Assembly: GCA_022792815.1 (NCBI GenBank)
Contig: JAAWBS010000061.1
Location: forward strand, 1-49,120
Origin: Hungatella sp.
GTDB lineage: Bacteria; Bacillota; Clostridia; Lachnospirales; Lachnospiraceae
Length of the DNA: 49,120 bases
Direction of reading: 5' to 3'
Made by a program: the position numbers and the translations under genes
Part shown: in pieces, positions 31,925 to 41,638 of the stretch
How positions within the stretch are numbered: position 1 is the stretch's first letter
How the letters are laid out: the number at the start of each line of letters is the position of its first letter
Notes under the pieces: model-generated
What the model was told of the DNA's origin: nothing
What the model saw: the letters and a program-made list of their open reading frames with translations, nothing else
Databases searched by the model: none

Positions 31925-33724
31925 CTATTTGAGAGACTGGGCGATATGCTCCACTGCGTAGGAGCCGCTGTTGGCGGCAAAGGAGATGCCGATTCCCACG
32001 CCGGGATACTGGCGGGTGAAGGCATTGCCTGCAACCAGTTCACCGGAAGCGTAGAGGCCTTCTACGACATTGCCGTCCCCATCCAGCACCTGGCAGTTGT
32101 TGTTGACCTCGATTCCGGGGATGGTACCGAAATAGCGCAGGGTGACTTTCTCGAGATAGAAGGGAGCGGTTTCGATGACCGTCGCCTTGTCGGCCGGGAG
32201 CGAGTACTCGTCAGCCGGGATGGGCTCTCCGGCGGCAGCGGCGGTGTTGTAGGCATCGATGGTGGCCTGGAGAGCCTGGACATCAATCCCGTTGTCTGCG
32301 GCCAGTTCTTCTATGGTGTCATACTGTTTCAGATATCCCTTTTCCGTCTTTTCCTTGATCACATCTGCATCTTCATAGCTGGAGTCCATGATCAGGAAAG
32401 TCTCGTGGTCGGTCTGCTGAGAACATGCACGCTGGATGACATACTTGGGCTCTGCCTCACCTACGAAGCGTTTGCCCTCCTTATTTACCAGGAAGTTGGA
32501 GGGGATCAGGTTGGAACCGTCAGGAGCCACGATGGAGCCCATGGATCCGTCGCCTACTACTTTGGTGTTAAACTGGCGGGTCATAAGGATGCCGTCGCCG
32601 GTGGCTCCCGGGTTGGCGGAGGAGAATCCGTCGGCAAATAAGGGAAGGTATTCCTCCATCAGTTCCGGATTATTACCGAATCCTCCTGTTGCCAGCAGCA
32701 CAGCTTTGGCGCGGATCTCGTAGCGTTTCTCATTGTCTGCGACTATGATGCCTTTTACGGCTCCGTCTTCCACGATCAGCTCCTCGGCAGCAGTGCCCAT
32801 ACGCAGATCATATTTGCCTTCCACATAGGTGTTTAAGAACTGGCTGAAGCTGGAACCGCGGTTCTCGGTGCGGATGGCATAGACGGCATCCGAGTATTTG
32901 CTGGTGGCCTCCGTCTCTGTGGTAAAGGGAGTTCCATAAGAGATCAGGCGTTCCAGGAGAACGTCAGATTTCTCGAACACGGCCTTGACGAAATCTTCAT
33001 TGACCTCTGTTCCTGAGGTATAGGTAAACAGGTCGACAACGTCCTGAGTGGTAAAGGATACGTTGTCCCGCTCATGATACTGAGAGCTGATACCCGCGAT
33101 GGCGCCGCCGGAGCCGGGGACAGAGCCGGTGACATAGTCCAGTTTTTCTACCTGGATAAACTGGATGTCAGGGTAGTCTTCCTGAAGCTCGAAGGCTGCC
33201 ATAATCCCTGAGATGCCTGCTCCTACGATGACCACATCGGTCTCTTCGGCCTCACCCTGGACCAACTGGGCCTTCTCAGGAGCTGCCTTAAAGGGCTCTA
33301 CATCGATGCCCGCGTCAGCGAGGGCGCTTTCTACGGCTGTTAAGATGGCATTGCTGGTAACGGTGGCTCCGGAGATCGTGTCTACAGCAAGACTCTGAGC
33401 TTCGACAATGCGGCCGGGCATGTCCGATATGGCATGATCGGAGATCCCTGCGGTCTCGCTGTGGCTGACCACTTCTATGGCAGTGATGGATCCGTCAGCA
33501 TATGTAACCTCAACGGTCACCTCTCCGTTGTTGCCCTGTGCGGTTCCTGTGTAGACTGCGTCCTCAGCAATTTCTGCTGTGGTTTCCGGGGCCGCGGTGG
33601 TCGAAGCCGCAGTGGTGGCTGCCGGAGTGGTCTCTGCCGGCGGAGTGCTTGAAGAACAGCCTGACAGCAGGCCCCCTGTCAGGGAAAGAACCGCAAGCGC
33701 TGCAAAAAATTTCTGGTGTCTCAT
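31925..33724 (-). CDS. Extracellular lipoprotein flavin reductase (FMN-binding + FAD-binding 2)
   Basis: 599 residues. Signal with lipobox LSGC (about residue 22), then an Ala/Thr-rich tether, an FMN_bind domain (about 50-125) with the SGATVTS attachment site for covalent FMN, and an FAD-binding reductase domain (about 140-599) opening with VVIVGAGISGIMAA. Related surface flavoproteins use fumarate, urocanate and other small acceptors in gut-bacterial anaerobic respiration. The usual catalytic HxTMGG and HGxNRxGGN segments read RYFGTIPG and GNAFTRQYPGVGIG here, so it is probably not a fumarate reductase. The start at 33724 has AGGAGGAG upstream; the longer frame does not. Confidence 0.85.
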   Translation of the reverse strand: MRHQKFFAALAVLSLTGGLLSGCSSSTPPAETTPAATTAASTTAAPETTAEIAEDAVYTGTAQGNNGEVTVEVTYADGSITAIEVVSHSETAGISDHAISDMPGRIVEAQSLAVDTISGATVTSNAILTAVESALADAGIDVEPFKAAPEKAQLVQGEAEETDVVIVGAGISGIMAAFELQEDYPDIQFIQVEKLDYVTGSVPGSGGAIAGISSQYHERDNVSFTTQDVVDLFTYTSGTEVNEDFVKAVFEKSDVLLERLISYGTPFTTETEATSKYSDAVYAIRTENRGSSFSQFLNTYVEGKYDLRMGTAAEELIVEDGAVKGIIVADNEKRYEIRAKAVLLATGGFGNNPELMEEYLPLFADGFSSANPGATGDGILMTRQFNTKVVGDGSMGSIVAPDGSNLIPSNFLVNKEGKRFVGEAEPKYVIQRACSQQTDHETFLIMDSSYEDADVIKEKTEKGYLKQYDTIEELAADNGIDVQALQATIDAYNTAAAAGEPIPADEYSLPADKATVIETAPFYLEKVTLRYFGTIPGIEVNNNCQVLDGDGNVVEGLYASGELVAGNAFTRQYPGVGIGISFAANSGSYAVEHIAQSLK

Positions 33725-33804
33725 ACTTCTTTCTCCTCCTGAGATGATTTTATGCTGCTCTGCTTTGGATAAAGTGACCAAATGAAAGGTCAGGCAGCAA
33801 AAAA

Positions 33805-33833
33805 ATTATATCAGAGGAGTCGGAGGGTGTCAA
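33805..33833 (-). promoter_or_regulatory. Perfect consensus sigma-A promoter of the flavin reductase
   Basis: On the minus strand TTGACA (33833-33828), 17 bases, TATAAT (33810-33805): 12 of 12 consensus positions at ideal spacing. The leader is about 75 nt. Confidence 0.85.
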
Positions 33834-33898
33834 TGGACTGGAAAAAGATGGAAGGTTATAGGAGATTTATGGAGATTGTCAGCAGAACACAATAAAGA

Positions 33899-33946
33899 AT
33901 CCCTGCTGAAAATCAAAGGCTGCCTCAGCTTGATTTCAGCAGGGAT
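33899..33946 (-). terminator. Terminator of the glgCD operon
   Basis: On the minus strand ATCCCTGCTGAAATCAA pairs with TTGATTTTCAGCAGGGAT with one bulge, followed by TCTTTATTG. It lies 11 bases past the glgD stop. Confidence 0.7.
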
Positions 33947-33957
33947 GTTTATCTGAT

Positions 33958-35100
33958 TTATACTACCTGATATTTGGCTACATAGACCGGGAAGGTATCG
34001 GTGCCCTTCACCTCTTTGCCTGAGGAAACGGTCACGTTCTTGTCAGTGATCAGGTATTCCACGCTGGCACCCTCGCCGATTACGGTGTCCTGCATGAGTA
34101 CGCAGTTCTTCACCTTGGCGCCTTTGGCAACTTTCACGCCGCGGAACAGGACACTGTTCTCCACTTCGCCTTCGATGACACAGCCGTCGGCAGCCATAAC
34201 GTTTTTAACCACTGCGCCCTGGATATAGCGGGTCGGGTTGTCGTCGCGGATCTTGGTGTAGACAGGGTTGGGGCTGAACAGGGCATCCAGATTGTCATCA
34301 TCCAAGAGTTTCATATTCTCGTCAAAGTAGGATTTCATGTCGCTGATGCGGACCAGATAACCCTCATGAAGATATCCGTGAACCTTCAGAGTATCCAGCT
34401 GAGGAGCAACGATGTCCCGCTCAAAATAGGAATACCCGCGGACAAAAGCATCATGGATCTGCTGGATCAGGAATTCTCTGCCCACCACATAGATATTCAT
34501 GGAGAAGTTATGGATCCCTTCGTCCTTGGGATTGATGTAGATCTCTTTTACATCGCCGTCTTCCACCTTCAGAGTGTAGTACAGTCCATGGTTGGGATTG
34601 GTGGTCTGGCGGGCACTTGCAGGGATCACCTCTTTTGCGTAGGCGATGGAGACATCGGCGCCGCTCTGGATGTGCTCATTGATCATGGCCTTAAAATTAA
34701 AGTTTGTCGCGATGTTGGTGTCAGCCATAACCACATACTGCTGTTTCTGGTCTCTCAAAAAGTCCAAAATGCTGGACAGGGCCTCCACGCGTCCGTTGTA
34801 CACCTTCACGGTCTTCTCGGCGAAAGGAGGAACGATGTTGAGACCGCCGTTTTTGCGGGTTAAGTCCCACTCACGTCCGGAGCCTAAATGATCCATCAGG
34901 GAATGATAATTCTTGCGGACGATGAGAGAGACATTGTCGATGCCGCAGTTTACCATGCTGGACAGCATGAAATCTACCATACGATAACGGCCGGCGAAGG
35001 GAATGGAGGCCATCAGACGCTCGCCTACCAGTTCAGGAACCAGGGAATCATAACTGTTTGGGAAAAGGATGCCCAGAGCATTTGCGTTAGAATTTACCAT
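33958..35100 (-). CDS. glgD: Glucose-1-phosphate adenylyltransferase regulatory subunit
   Basis: 380 residues. It has the nucleotidyltransferase fold of GlgC, with [18 protein letters not shown] in place of the catalytic subunit's [15 protein letters not shown], and a C-terminal left-handed beta-helix (about 280-380). The N-terminal GGxGxRL nucleotide motif is missing ([11 protein letters not shown]), typical of GlgD, which modulates GlgC in Firmicutes. The start overlaps the end of glgC by 7 bases, so translation is coupled. No glycogen synthase or branching enzyme gene lies next to them. Confidence 0.93.
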   Translation of the reverse strand: MVNSNANALGILFPNSYDSLVPELVGERLMASIPFAGRYRMVDFMLSSMVNCGIDNVSLIVRKNYHSLMDHLGSGREWDLTRKNGGLNIVPPFAEKTVKVYNGRVEALSSILDFLRDQKQQYVVMADTNIATNFNFKAMINEHIQSGADVSIAYAKEVIPASARQTTNPNHGLYYTLKVEDGDVKEIYINPKDEGIHNFSMNIYVVGREFLIQQIHDAFVRGYSYFERDIVAPQLDTLKVHGYLHEGYLVRISDMKSYFDENMKLLDDDNLDALFSPNPVYTKIRDDNPTRYIQGAVVKNVMAADGCVIEGEVENSVLFRGVKVAKGAKVKNCVLMQDTVIGEGASVEYLITDKNVTVSSGKEVKGTDTFPVYVAKYQVV

Positions 35101-36302
35101 TGTTCTTCACCGCCTTTTACATTATTATTGACCATGGCGTTGGGGCCGATCTTGGCGCCGTCGCCGATATAGATACCGGAACCGATGGTTGCCACGCCTT
35201 TCTCGCTGTCTGTAGGCATGGCTCCTACCACTGCGTTCTCACCGATGACCACGTTCTCCGCCACAATACAGTGCTTCACCACAGCGCCCGCCTTGATCAC
35301 GGTACCGCCCATAATCACAGCATCTTCCACTTCGGCGCCTGCCTCTACCTGAACGCCGGCGAAGAGAATGGAGTGCTCTACATGACCGTGGATGCGGCAG
35401 CCGTCGGTGATCATGGAGTTCTCCACCACCGCGTCGGAACCGATCTTGTGTCCGGTCATACCGCTGTTGCGGCTGTAGATCTTCCAGTTCTCGTCAAAGA
35501 GATTGATGCCGCTGTGCTCCGGATCCAGGACTTCCATGTTGGCTTCCCACAGGGAGGAGATGGTTCCTACATCCTTCCAGTATCCGTCGAAATGATAGGC
35601 ATACATGCTGCGTCCGTCTCTCAAGAGATTGGGGATGATGTTGTTGCCGAAATCGTTCTCGGAGTTGGGGTCTGCCTCGTCCTCAACCAGATATTTCTTT
35701 AAGATGTCCCAGTTGAATATGTAGATGCCCATGGAAGCCAAGTTGGACTTGGGATTCTTCGGCTTCTCCTGGAATTCGGTGATCTTGTCGTTCTCGTCGG
35801 CTACCATCAGGCCGAAGCGGGAAGCCTCGTCCCAGGGAACTTCCATGACGGCCACGCTGAATTCGGCACCCTTCTCCTTGTGGAATCTGAGGAAGTCGCT
35901 GTAGTCCTGCTTGCAGATCTGGTCTCCGGAGAGAATGATCACATACTGCGGGTTGTAGCGCTCGATAAACGAGATGTTCTGATAGATGGCGTTGGCAGTG
36001 CCTTTGTACCAGTCAGAGCCGGAGGCCTGCTGATAAGGGGGCAGTACATGGACTCCGCCGTAGAGACGGTCCAGATCCCATGGCTGTCCGTTGCCGATGT
36101 ACTCGTTGAGAACCAGAGGCTGATACTGAGTGAGAATCCCTACGGTATCGATGCCGGAATTGACGCAGTTTGACAGCGGAAAATCGATGATCCGATACTT
36201 GCCGCCGAAAGGAACTGCAGGTTTTGCCAGTTTCTGGGTCAGCGCGTATAAACGGGAACCCTGTCCGCCGGCAAGAAGCATTGCAATCATTTCTTTTGCC
36301 AT
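35094..36302 (-). CDS. glgC: Glucose-1-phosphate adenylyltransferase, catalytic subunit
   Basis: 402 residues. [14 protein letters not shown] is the nucleotide-binding motif, [16 protein letters not shown] the substrate region, and a hexapeptide beta-helix follows from about residue 290. It makes ADP-glucose for glycogen. The start at 36302 is preceded by GGGGGAT 7 bases away; the open frame to 36338 lacks a site. A TGGTACAAT extended -10 lies about 40 bases upstream on the same strand. It forms a two-gene operon with glgD. Confidence 0.95.
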   Translation of the reverse strand: MAKEMIAMLLAGGQGSRLYALTQKLAKPAVPFGGKYRIIDFPLSNCVNSGIDTVGILTQYQPLVLNEYIGNGQPWDLDRLYGGVHVLPPYQQASGSDWYKGTANAIYQNISFIERYNPQYVIILSGDQICKQDYSDFLRFHKEKGAEFSVAVMEVPWDEASRFGLMVADENDKITEFQEKPKNPKSNLASMGIYIFNWDILKKYLVEDEADPNSENDFGNNIIPNLLRDGRSMYAYHFDGYWKDVGTISSLWEANMEVLDPEHSGINLFDENWKIYSRNSGMTGHKIGSDAVVENSMITDGCRIHGHVEHSILFAGVQVEAGAEVEDAVIMGGTVIKAGAVVKHCIVAENVVIGENAVVGAMPTDSEKGVATIGSGIYIGDGAKIGPNAMVNNNVKGGEEQW

Positions 36303-36342
36303 AATATATCCCCCTGAATTATGAATAGTTGCTAACAATCAA

Positions 36343-36351
36343 ATTGTACCA
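36343..36351 (-). promoter_or_regulatory. Extended -10 of the glgCD promoter
   Basis: On the minus strand TGGTACAAT is an extended -10 (TGnTACAAT). No good -35 is seen 17 bases upstream, which is usual for extended -10 promoters. Confidence 0.4.
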
Positions 36352-36402
36352 CATTATGGAAGAAAACGGTAGTTTTTTTTATGTATTTCCTGAAATCCGG
36401 GC

Positions 36403-36431
36403 TTTACGAGGCAGAAAACTTGGGTTATAAT
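36403..36431 (+). promoter_or_regulatory. Promoter of the small protein gene
   Basis: TTTACG (36403-36408), 17 bases, perfect TATAAT (36426-36431), 40 bases before the start codon. Confidence 0.65.
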
Positions 36432-36471
36432 AGAAAATACATAAATGAAAAGCCAGATGGAGGGAAAGAAT

Positions 36472-36705
36472 ATGGTAAAGATTAATAGTGCTATGAAGGC
36501 AAAAGAGATTCAGGAGATGTTTGATGGAAAGGAATATGGCGGGGTTACTTTCCATTACACGAAAAAGGTGGGGATGTCACTGGTTTTTGACATCGATAAT
36601 CCTGACGGGAAGAGCGCAGATGATGTAAAGGGCATCGTGAAGGCCGCTTTGAAGACGGATCCGGTGATCAAGGCACTTTTGATTACCGTGGAGGTGAATC
36701 TGTAA
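36472..36705 (+). CDS. Small conserved-looking protein of unknown function
   Basis: 77 residues, soluble, no cysteine. The start at 36472 is chosen because GGAGGG lies 8 bases upstream; the frame runs back to 36445 without a site. The pattern is a short helix (KAKEIQEMF), strands (GVTFHYTK, SLVFDID), a helix (ADDVKGIVKAALK) and a last strand (ALLITVEVNL), a compact alpha/beta fold. I do not recognise the family. It has its own good promoter and terminator, so it is a genuine single-gene unit and probably well expressed. Confidence 0.75.
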   Translation: MVKINSAMKAKEIQEMFDGKEYGGVTFHYTKKVGMSLVFDIDNPDGKSADDVKGIVKAALKTDPVIKALLITVEVNL

Positions 36706-36761
36706 CAACAGTCAGATACATACAGGAAACGACGACTCAGTCTGCCGTTTTCTTAAGAAGC

Positions 36762-36800
36762 ACAGAGGAGACGGGAAAGGAACCTATCTCCTCTGTTTTT
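36762..36800 (+). terminator. Terminator after the small protein gene
   Basis: Perfect 10-base stem ACAGAGGAGA / TCTCCTCTGT with T5 after it. Confidence 0.85.
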
Positions 36801-36817
36801 GATACACGCATTTTATG

Positions 36818-37873
36818 TCAGGGTGCTGTGGACGTCCCCGGCACAGGTCTCGGCCAGGCCCGGACAAAGCGGAGCAGTTCCTCCACACCTTCCTGTGTCG
36901 TGGCCCAGGAGGTCACCAGGCGGATGCAGCAGTGGGTCTCGTCGATTCTCCGATTCATCTCAAAGGTGATGTGCTCTCTGAGTTCCCGGATCATGTCGTC
37001 GGAGAAGATGGGGAACAGCTGGTTGGTCCTGGAGTCTGAGGCAAAGGCATAGCCCAGATCCGTCAGGGCGGTCCGGATGGTTTCTGCCATGGCGTTGGCA
37101 TGGCCGGCCATCTCATAGAACAGGTTGTCCCGGAACAGCTCCTCGAACTGGATCCCCAGAAGCCAGCCCTTGGCCAGCATGGCGCCCCGCTGTTTGATGA
37201 GGAACCGGAAGTCGGGCTTTAGATCCTCGTGGAGGATTACCAGGGCTTCCCCGAAGAGGGCGCCGTTTTTGGTGCCGCCGATGTAGAAGAGATCGGTGAG
37301 ACGGGCGATATCTGCCAGGGTTAAGTCGTTGACCGGGCTTGTGAGAGCAGCTCCCATGCGGGCGCCGTCCATAAACAGCCAGAGGCCCTCCAGACGGCAG
37401 AGATGGGATAAGGCCTCCAGTTCTGCCTTGGAGTACTGGGTTCCTACCTCTGTGGAGTTGGAGATATAGACCATCTTCGGCTGGACCATGTGCTCGTCGG
37501 TATGACACTCAAGGGCCTGGCGGACCAGTTGGGGAGTCAGCTTGCCGTCGGGTGTGTCCATGGCCAGAACCTTGTGGCCGGTGGCCTCGATGGCGCCGGT
37601 CTCGTGGACATTGATATGGCCTGTGGAGGCAGAGATCACTGCCTGGTAGGGCTTAAGGGCTGCTGAGATGGCGATGAGATTGGTCTGGGTACCGCCCGGG
37701 ATGATGTGGACATCCGCGGTTTCACATCGGATCTCCTGCCGGATCAGACTGATGGCATGGCTGGTGTGAGTATCCAGGCTGTAGCCGGTGTTCTGGACCA
37801 GATTGGCCTCCATTATAGCCTGGAGGATGCGGGGATGGGCCCCTTCGCTGTAGTCGTTGGTAAAGCTGTACAT
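36818..37873 (-). CDS. PLP-dependent L-threonine aldolase-like enzyme
   Basis: 351 residues. It follows the low-specificity threonine aldolase (beta-eliminating lyase) plan: FTNDYSEGAHP at the start, a GGTQTN segment near residue 70, LWLFMDGARMG (Asp contacting the PLP ring nitrogen) and YIGGTKNG with the PLP lysine. It would split L-threonine or L-allo-threonine to glycine and acetaldehyde, or act on related beta-hydroxy amino acids. AGGAGG is 6 bases before the start at 37873; the longer frame to 37969 reads through spacer. Confidence 0.88.
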   Translation of the reverse strand: MYSFTNDYSEGAHPRILQAIMEANLVQNTGYSLDTHTSHAISLIRQEIRCETADVHIIPGGTQTNLIAISAALKPYQAVISASTGHINVHETGAIEATGHKVLAMDTPDGKLTPQLVRQALECHTDEHMVQPKMVYISNSTEVGTQYSKAELEALSHLCRLEGLWLFMDGARMGAALTSPVNDLTLADIARLTDLFYIGGTKNGALFGEALVILHEDLKPDFRFLIKQRGAMLAKGWLLGIQFEELFRDNLFYEMAGHANAMAETIRTALTDLGYAFASDSRTNQLFPIFSDDMIRELREHITFEMNRRIDETHCCIRLVTSWATTQEGVEELLRFVRAWPRPVPGTSTAP

Positions 37874-38015
37874 GATCTGCCTCCTGATCGTAGTGATATT
37901 TTCTGGTCCCAGTATATAGGAAAAACAGAAAATAGGCAAGTCCCTAATGGCTGAACCGGAGTACGGCAAAAACGGATATTTTCTTTACTTGGGGCTGGCC
38001 GCAGGACCGGTTGGC

Positions 38016-38024
38016 TGGTATAAT
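38016..38024 (+). promoter_or_regulatory. Extended -10 promoter of the DsbA-like / ABC-F pair
   Basis: TGGTATAAT is a perfect extended -10 (TGnTATAAT). The -35 region is weak. It lies about 30 bases before the start codon. Confidence 0.55.
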
Positions 38025-38053
38025 AAATTCAGAAGACAGAAGGAGGAATGCAT

Positions 38054-38653
38054 ATGCTGAATATTTTATTTGCCACGGATTTTGTGTGCCCTTACTGCCT
38101 GGTGGCCAAGGAGGCCCTAAAGCAGTGTCTTGAGGAGCTGGGGCTTGAGGCTTCCATTACCCTGCAGCCACTGGAGCTGACGCCGGAGCCGGAACCACAG
38201 GTGGATACCTGTCATGACGAGAAGAGGAAAGCTCGCTATCAGGTGTTGGTGGAGCCCTGCAGACAGATGGGGCTGGACATGAAGCTGCCGCCTATGGTCT
38301 GTCCGCGGCCTTACACCAGACTGGCCTTTGAGGGCTATCTGTACGCGAAGGAACAGGGCAAGGGGGAGGTGTACGGGGATAAGGTATACCGTGCTTACTT
38401 TATCCATGAGAAAGACATCGGAGACATGGAGGTCCTGACCGAGCTGGCGGCTCAGTCCGGCCTGGAGCCGGAGGATTTCAGACAGGCCCTCATAGACGGG
38501 ATCTACACAAAAGAGGAAAAGGAAGCGGCGCGGTATTCCAGACAGGAGCTTAAGGTGAAGTCGGTTCCCACCATCTATATCAATGGGCAGCAGGTGAAGC
38601 TGGAGACCTATACTAAGGAAGAGATGATGGGGATTTTAAGACAGTTTGTATAG
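38054..38653 (+). CDS. DsbA-family thioredoxin-fold oxidoreductase (FrnE-like)
   Basis: 199 residues without a signal peptide, so cytoplasmic. CPYC near residue 14 is the redox site, a helical insertion follows (about 65-145), and SVPTIYING near residue 175 has the cis-proline. This is the FrnE/2-hydroxychromene isomerase-type branch. It may be a polyketide-type or general disulfide oxidoreductase; the substrate is unknown. The ATG at 38054 is 7 bases from AGGAGG, whereas the ATG at 38048 is only 1 base away. It is followed after 15 bases by the ABC-F gene and probably shares its mRNA. Confidence 0.88.
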   Translation: MLNILFATDFVCPYCLVAKEALKQCLEELGLEASITLQPLELTPEPEPQVDTCHDEKRKARYQVLVEPCRQMGLDMKLPPMVCPRPYTRLAFEGYLYAKEQGKGEVYGDKVYRAYFIHEKDIGDMEVLTELAAQSGLEPEDFRQALIDGIYTKEEKEAARYSRQELKVKSVPTIYINGQQVKLETYTKEEMMGILRQFV

Positions 38654-38668
38654 ACAGAAAGCAGGATT

Positions 38669-40552
38669 ATGTTGTATCGAATTCAGGACGGCACCGTGTC
38701 TCTGGGAGGCAATCAGGTGCTGTCCCATATTGATTTTGAGATAAAGGGGACAGAGAAGATCGCGGTGGCAGGCATAAACGGCGCCGGCAAGACCACATTG
38801 CTGCGCCTCATCGCAGGGGAGCTCTCTCTGGACCGGGACGATAAGCGCATAGGGCCGGGGATCTTTTGTTCCAGAAAGCTTTCCGTCGGCATGCTGGGTC
38901 AGCAGGCATTTGCCGACGTGACCAGGACCGTGGAGGAGGAGCTTCTGGCGGCGTGTCCCGCGGAGGATTTCTTTGACCGGGAACGGTTTTTGTATGAGCA
39001 GGAGTATGACCGGCTGTTTACCGGTTTGGGGTTTGAGCGCCGGGATAAGAAAAAGAAGCTGTCAGAGTTTTCAGGAGGAGAACAGACCAAGATCGCCCTG
39101 ATCCGGCTGCTTTTAGAAAAGCCGGACATCCTTTTGCTGGATGAACCTACCAACCATCTGGATCTGGAGACGGTCCAGTGGCTGGAGGCCTATCTGAGGG
39201 GATATGATCGGGCTGTGGTGACGGTGTCCCACGACCGGTTTTTCCTGGACCAAACGGCGGAGGTGGTGTATGAGCTGTCAGACAGAAGGTTGACCCGCTA
39301 TCCCGGCAATTACACCCACTACCGGCAGGAGAAGCGAAAACGGATCCGGCTTCAGGAAAAGGCATATGACAGGCAGCAGGAGGAGATCGGACGGCTGAGC
39401 CAAGTGATTGAGAGGTTTAAGCACAAGCCTGCCAAGGCGGCATTTGCCCGCTCCAAGAAAAAGGCCATCGAGAGGATGGAGAAAGTCCAAAAGCCGAGGG
39501 AAGATGAGGCCCATATCTTTACAAGGGAGATCAATCCCGAGATAACAGGGAGCAAGCGGGTGCTGGACACAAAGGACTTAAAGGTGGGCTATAAAGAACC
39601 TCTGTTTGAGATGACCATGAGTATCAAAAGGGGCCAGAAGATCGGGATCCTGGGGCCAAACGGAGTCGGGAAGACTACGCTGTTGAAGACCGTCGCAGGC
39701 CTAGTCCCGTCTCTCGGAGGCAGGTGCTGTTTGGGAAACCAGATAACCATGGGTTATTTTGACCAGCATTCGGCACAGATCACCTCGGACAAGACGGTGT
39801 TTGAACATTTTCATGATCTGTTTCCGGCTCTTTCACAGAAGGAGACGAGAGGGATTCTGGGCAGCTATCTCTTCGGCGGCAGGGAGGCGGCAAAGCAGGT
39901 GAAAAGCCTGTCAGGCGGAGAGAAGGCAAGGCTTATGCTGGCAGAGCTTCTTCAGAGCCGGCCTAATTTTCTTGTTCTCGACGAGCCAACCAACCATATG
40001 GATATCCACGCCAAAGAGACCCTGGAGTCCGCGTTCAGGGCATATACGGGTACTATTCTTTTTGTGTCCCATGACCGGTATTTTATCAAGCAGGTGGCTG
40101 ATGCTGTGATGATTCTGGAGAGGGATAAGGTGATGTACTATCCCTTTGGCTATGACCACTATCTGGAGAGGAAACAAAAGGAGAGAGCGGGAGTCAGTTT
40201 GGCGGCTCAGGTCAGGGCAGAAGATCAGGCTCTGATTGCGGGAATGAGAGCCGTGCCAAAGGCAGAACGCCACCGGCTTCGGGAGATCCCGGAGCAGGAT
40301 GTTTATGAGGAGTGGAAGCTGAGTCTGGCCGCAGAACCTCTGAATATGGCGAGGGAGAGAGTGGAATCGATCTGCAGGACCATGGAGGAGATGCTTGGAA
40401 GTTGGCACAAGTCGGAAGACTTCTGGAATGGGCGGGCGTGGGAGAATGAGAAAGCTTATAGGGCTCTGGAGAGAGAGTATGATACCTGGGTGGAGGAGTG
40501 GACACAGAGCTGCTTGGAGTGGGCCGAGGCGGCAGAGGTCTGCGATCTATGA
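38669..40552 (+). CDS. ABC-F family ATPase (ribosome-associated)
   Basis: 627 residues, two ABC domains and no membrane helices. Domain 1: GINGAGKTT, FSGGEQTKIAL, LLLDEPTNHLD. Domain 2: GPNGVGKTT, LSGGEKARLML, LVLDEPTNHMD. The linker between them (about 200-300, with FARSKKKAIERM) is the P-site tRNA interaction motif. A C-terminal extension of about 110 residues (520-627) is Trp- and Glu-rich. ABC-F proteins act on the ribosome, as translation factors or to dislodge antibiotics. The long extension is reminiscent of resistance-type members, but no subclass can be assigned here. The ribosome binding site is weak (AGCAGGA). Confidence 0.9.
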   Translation: MLYRIQDGTVSLGGNQVLSHIDFEIKGTEKIAVAGINGAGKTTLLRLIAGELSLDRDDKRIGPGIFCSRKLSVGMLGQQAFADVTRTVEEELLAACPAEDFFDRERFLYEQEYDRLFTGLGFERRDKKKKLSEFSGGEQTKIALIRLLLEKPDILLLDEPTNHLDLETVQWLEAYLRGYDRAVVTVSHDRFFLDQTAEVVYELSDRRLTRYPGNYTHYRQEKRKRIRLQEKAYDRQQEEIGRLSQVIERFKHKPAKAAFARSKKKAIERMEKVQKPREDEAHIFTREINPEITGSKRVLDTKDLKVGYKEPLFEMTMSIKRGQKIGILGPNGVGKTTLLKTVAGLVPSLGGRCCLGNQITMGYFDQHSAQITSDKTVFEHFHDLFPALSQKETRGILGSYLFGGREAAKQVKSLSGGEKARLMLAELLQSRPNFLVLDEPTNHMDIHAKETLESAFRAYTGTILFVSHDRYFIKQVADAVMILERDKVMYYPFGYDHYLERKQKERAGVSLAAQVRAEDQALIAGMRAVPKAERHRLREIPEQDVYEEWKLSLAAEPLNMARERVESICRTMEEMLGSWHKSEDFWNGRAWENEKAYRALEREYDTWVEEWTQSCLEWAEAAEVCDL

Positions 40553-40570
40553 AAGGCTGATCAGGAGAGA

Positions 40571-40617
40571 GGCGGAAAAGCGGGAATCTCCGGGAAAGAG
40601 ATTCCCGCTTTTCCGCC
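40571..40617. terminator. Perfect 20-bp bidirectional terminator hairpin
   Basis: 40571-40590 and 40598-40617 are perfectly complementary around a 7-nt loop. A looser T-rich run (GTGTGTTTTAT) follows on the plus strand. It lies between the convergent ABC-F and DeoR genes. Confidence 0.75.
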
Positions 40618-40629
40618 GCGTGTGTTTTA

Positions 40630-41400
40630 TCACCGCCCATCGTCTGCATAGACTAGTTGGATGTTGTGGGCGGCGATCTGCTCCAGAATAGACTCCGGAG
40701 GTTCTGGGTGGGTGGTGATGATACAGTCGATCTGGGAGGCATCGCAGAAGATAAACATGCGGTTTCTACAGAAGCCCTCGTGGGAGGTGACCAGAATCAC
40801 CTGGCTGGCCACCTGGATCATGGCTCGCTTTACGCCGGCCTCATTGCTGAGAGAGGCGGTCAGACTCAAATCTCCGGAGATCCCTGTAGTACCTACGAAA
40901 ACTTTGTTTGGCCTTAAGGAATAGAAAAGCTTTTCCGCCTCAGGCCCTACGGTGCACAGACTGCGCCCCAACATCTGCCCGCCGGCTAAGAATACGGCAT
41001 GTTGGCTTTGTTCCAGAGCCATAGCTGCCCGGATGGAATTAGTCACGATACTGACAGGGGGGAGGGACTTGATCTCTTCCGCGATCATGGCAGTCGTGGT
41101 GCCGGAATCCAGGGCGATGGCATCTCCCGGCTGGACCAGCCTGGCAGCCGCTTTGGCGATGAGTCTTTTCTCCGGTTCGTTTACGACTTCCCGCAGTCCG
41201 AAGGGAATCTGACTGCTCTCATATTGAAAGGGAAGAGAAACCTTTCCGTGTTGTCTTGCTACCAGTTCCTGGCCTTCCAGATGAGAGACATCTTTTCGGA
41301 TAGTTACTAGGGAGACTCCCAGGGTATTGGACAATTCGGCCAGAGAGACGGAACCTCTCTGCTGAAGAATCTGTAAGATATATTTTTCTCTGCTGTTCAT
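40630..41400 (-). CDS. DeoR/GlpR-family transcriptional repressor
   Basis: 256 residues. An N-terminal helix-turn-helix (about 1-55, with LAELSNTLGVSLVTIRKDVSHLE, where Lys replaces the common Arg in the IRRDL-type motif) is followed by a sugar-phosphate-binding domain (about 75-250), with DSGTTTAMIAEEI and VGTTGISGDL matching the ligand-site signatures. It is divergent from the Fe-ADH/transketolase/PTS operon, which it very probably represses until a phosphorylated sugar intermediate appears. Upstream AAAGG is weak. Confidence 0.92.
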   Translation of the reverse strand: MNSREKYILQILQQRGSVSLAELSNTLGVSLVTIRKDVSHLEGQELVARQHGKVSLPFQYESSQIPFGLREVVNEPEKRLIAKAAARLVQPGDAIALDSGTTTAMIAEEIKSLPPVSIVTNSIRAAMALEQSQHAVFLAGGQMLGRSLCTVGPEAEKLFYSLRPNKVFVGTTGISGDLSLTASLSNEAGVKRAMIQVASQVILVTSHEGFCRNRMFIFCDASQIDCIITTHPEPPESILEQIAAHNIQLVYADDGR

Positions 41401-41638
41401 ATTTTTTCGTACCTTTCTGTAAAGTAGAATAAATCCTTTCTTTTATTTCTTTTCTTGCTTAATAGTACATGATTTCCCCGAAAAATACAAGAGATATCTT
41501 GGAAATAAAATTAAAATTCCCTGGGAATATCGCCTCTTTTGGTGAAAACGCCGGAAAATTTCGGAGAAATTATGAAAACAGAAAGAAAAAAGACATGAAT
41601 TGGAATCTTTCTGGAGATATTTTGTAAGAAAAAGAAAG

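Noticed and set aside
31925..33724. Calling the flavoprotein a fumarate reductase
   Set aside because: The FMN/FAD architecture fits, but the conserved catalytic HxTMGG and HGxNRxGGN segments are replaced, so the substrate should be left open.
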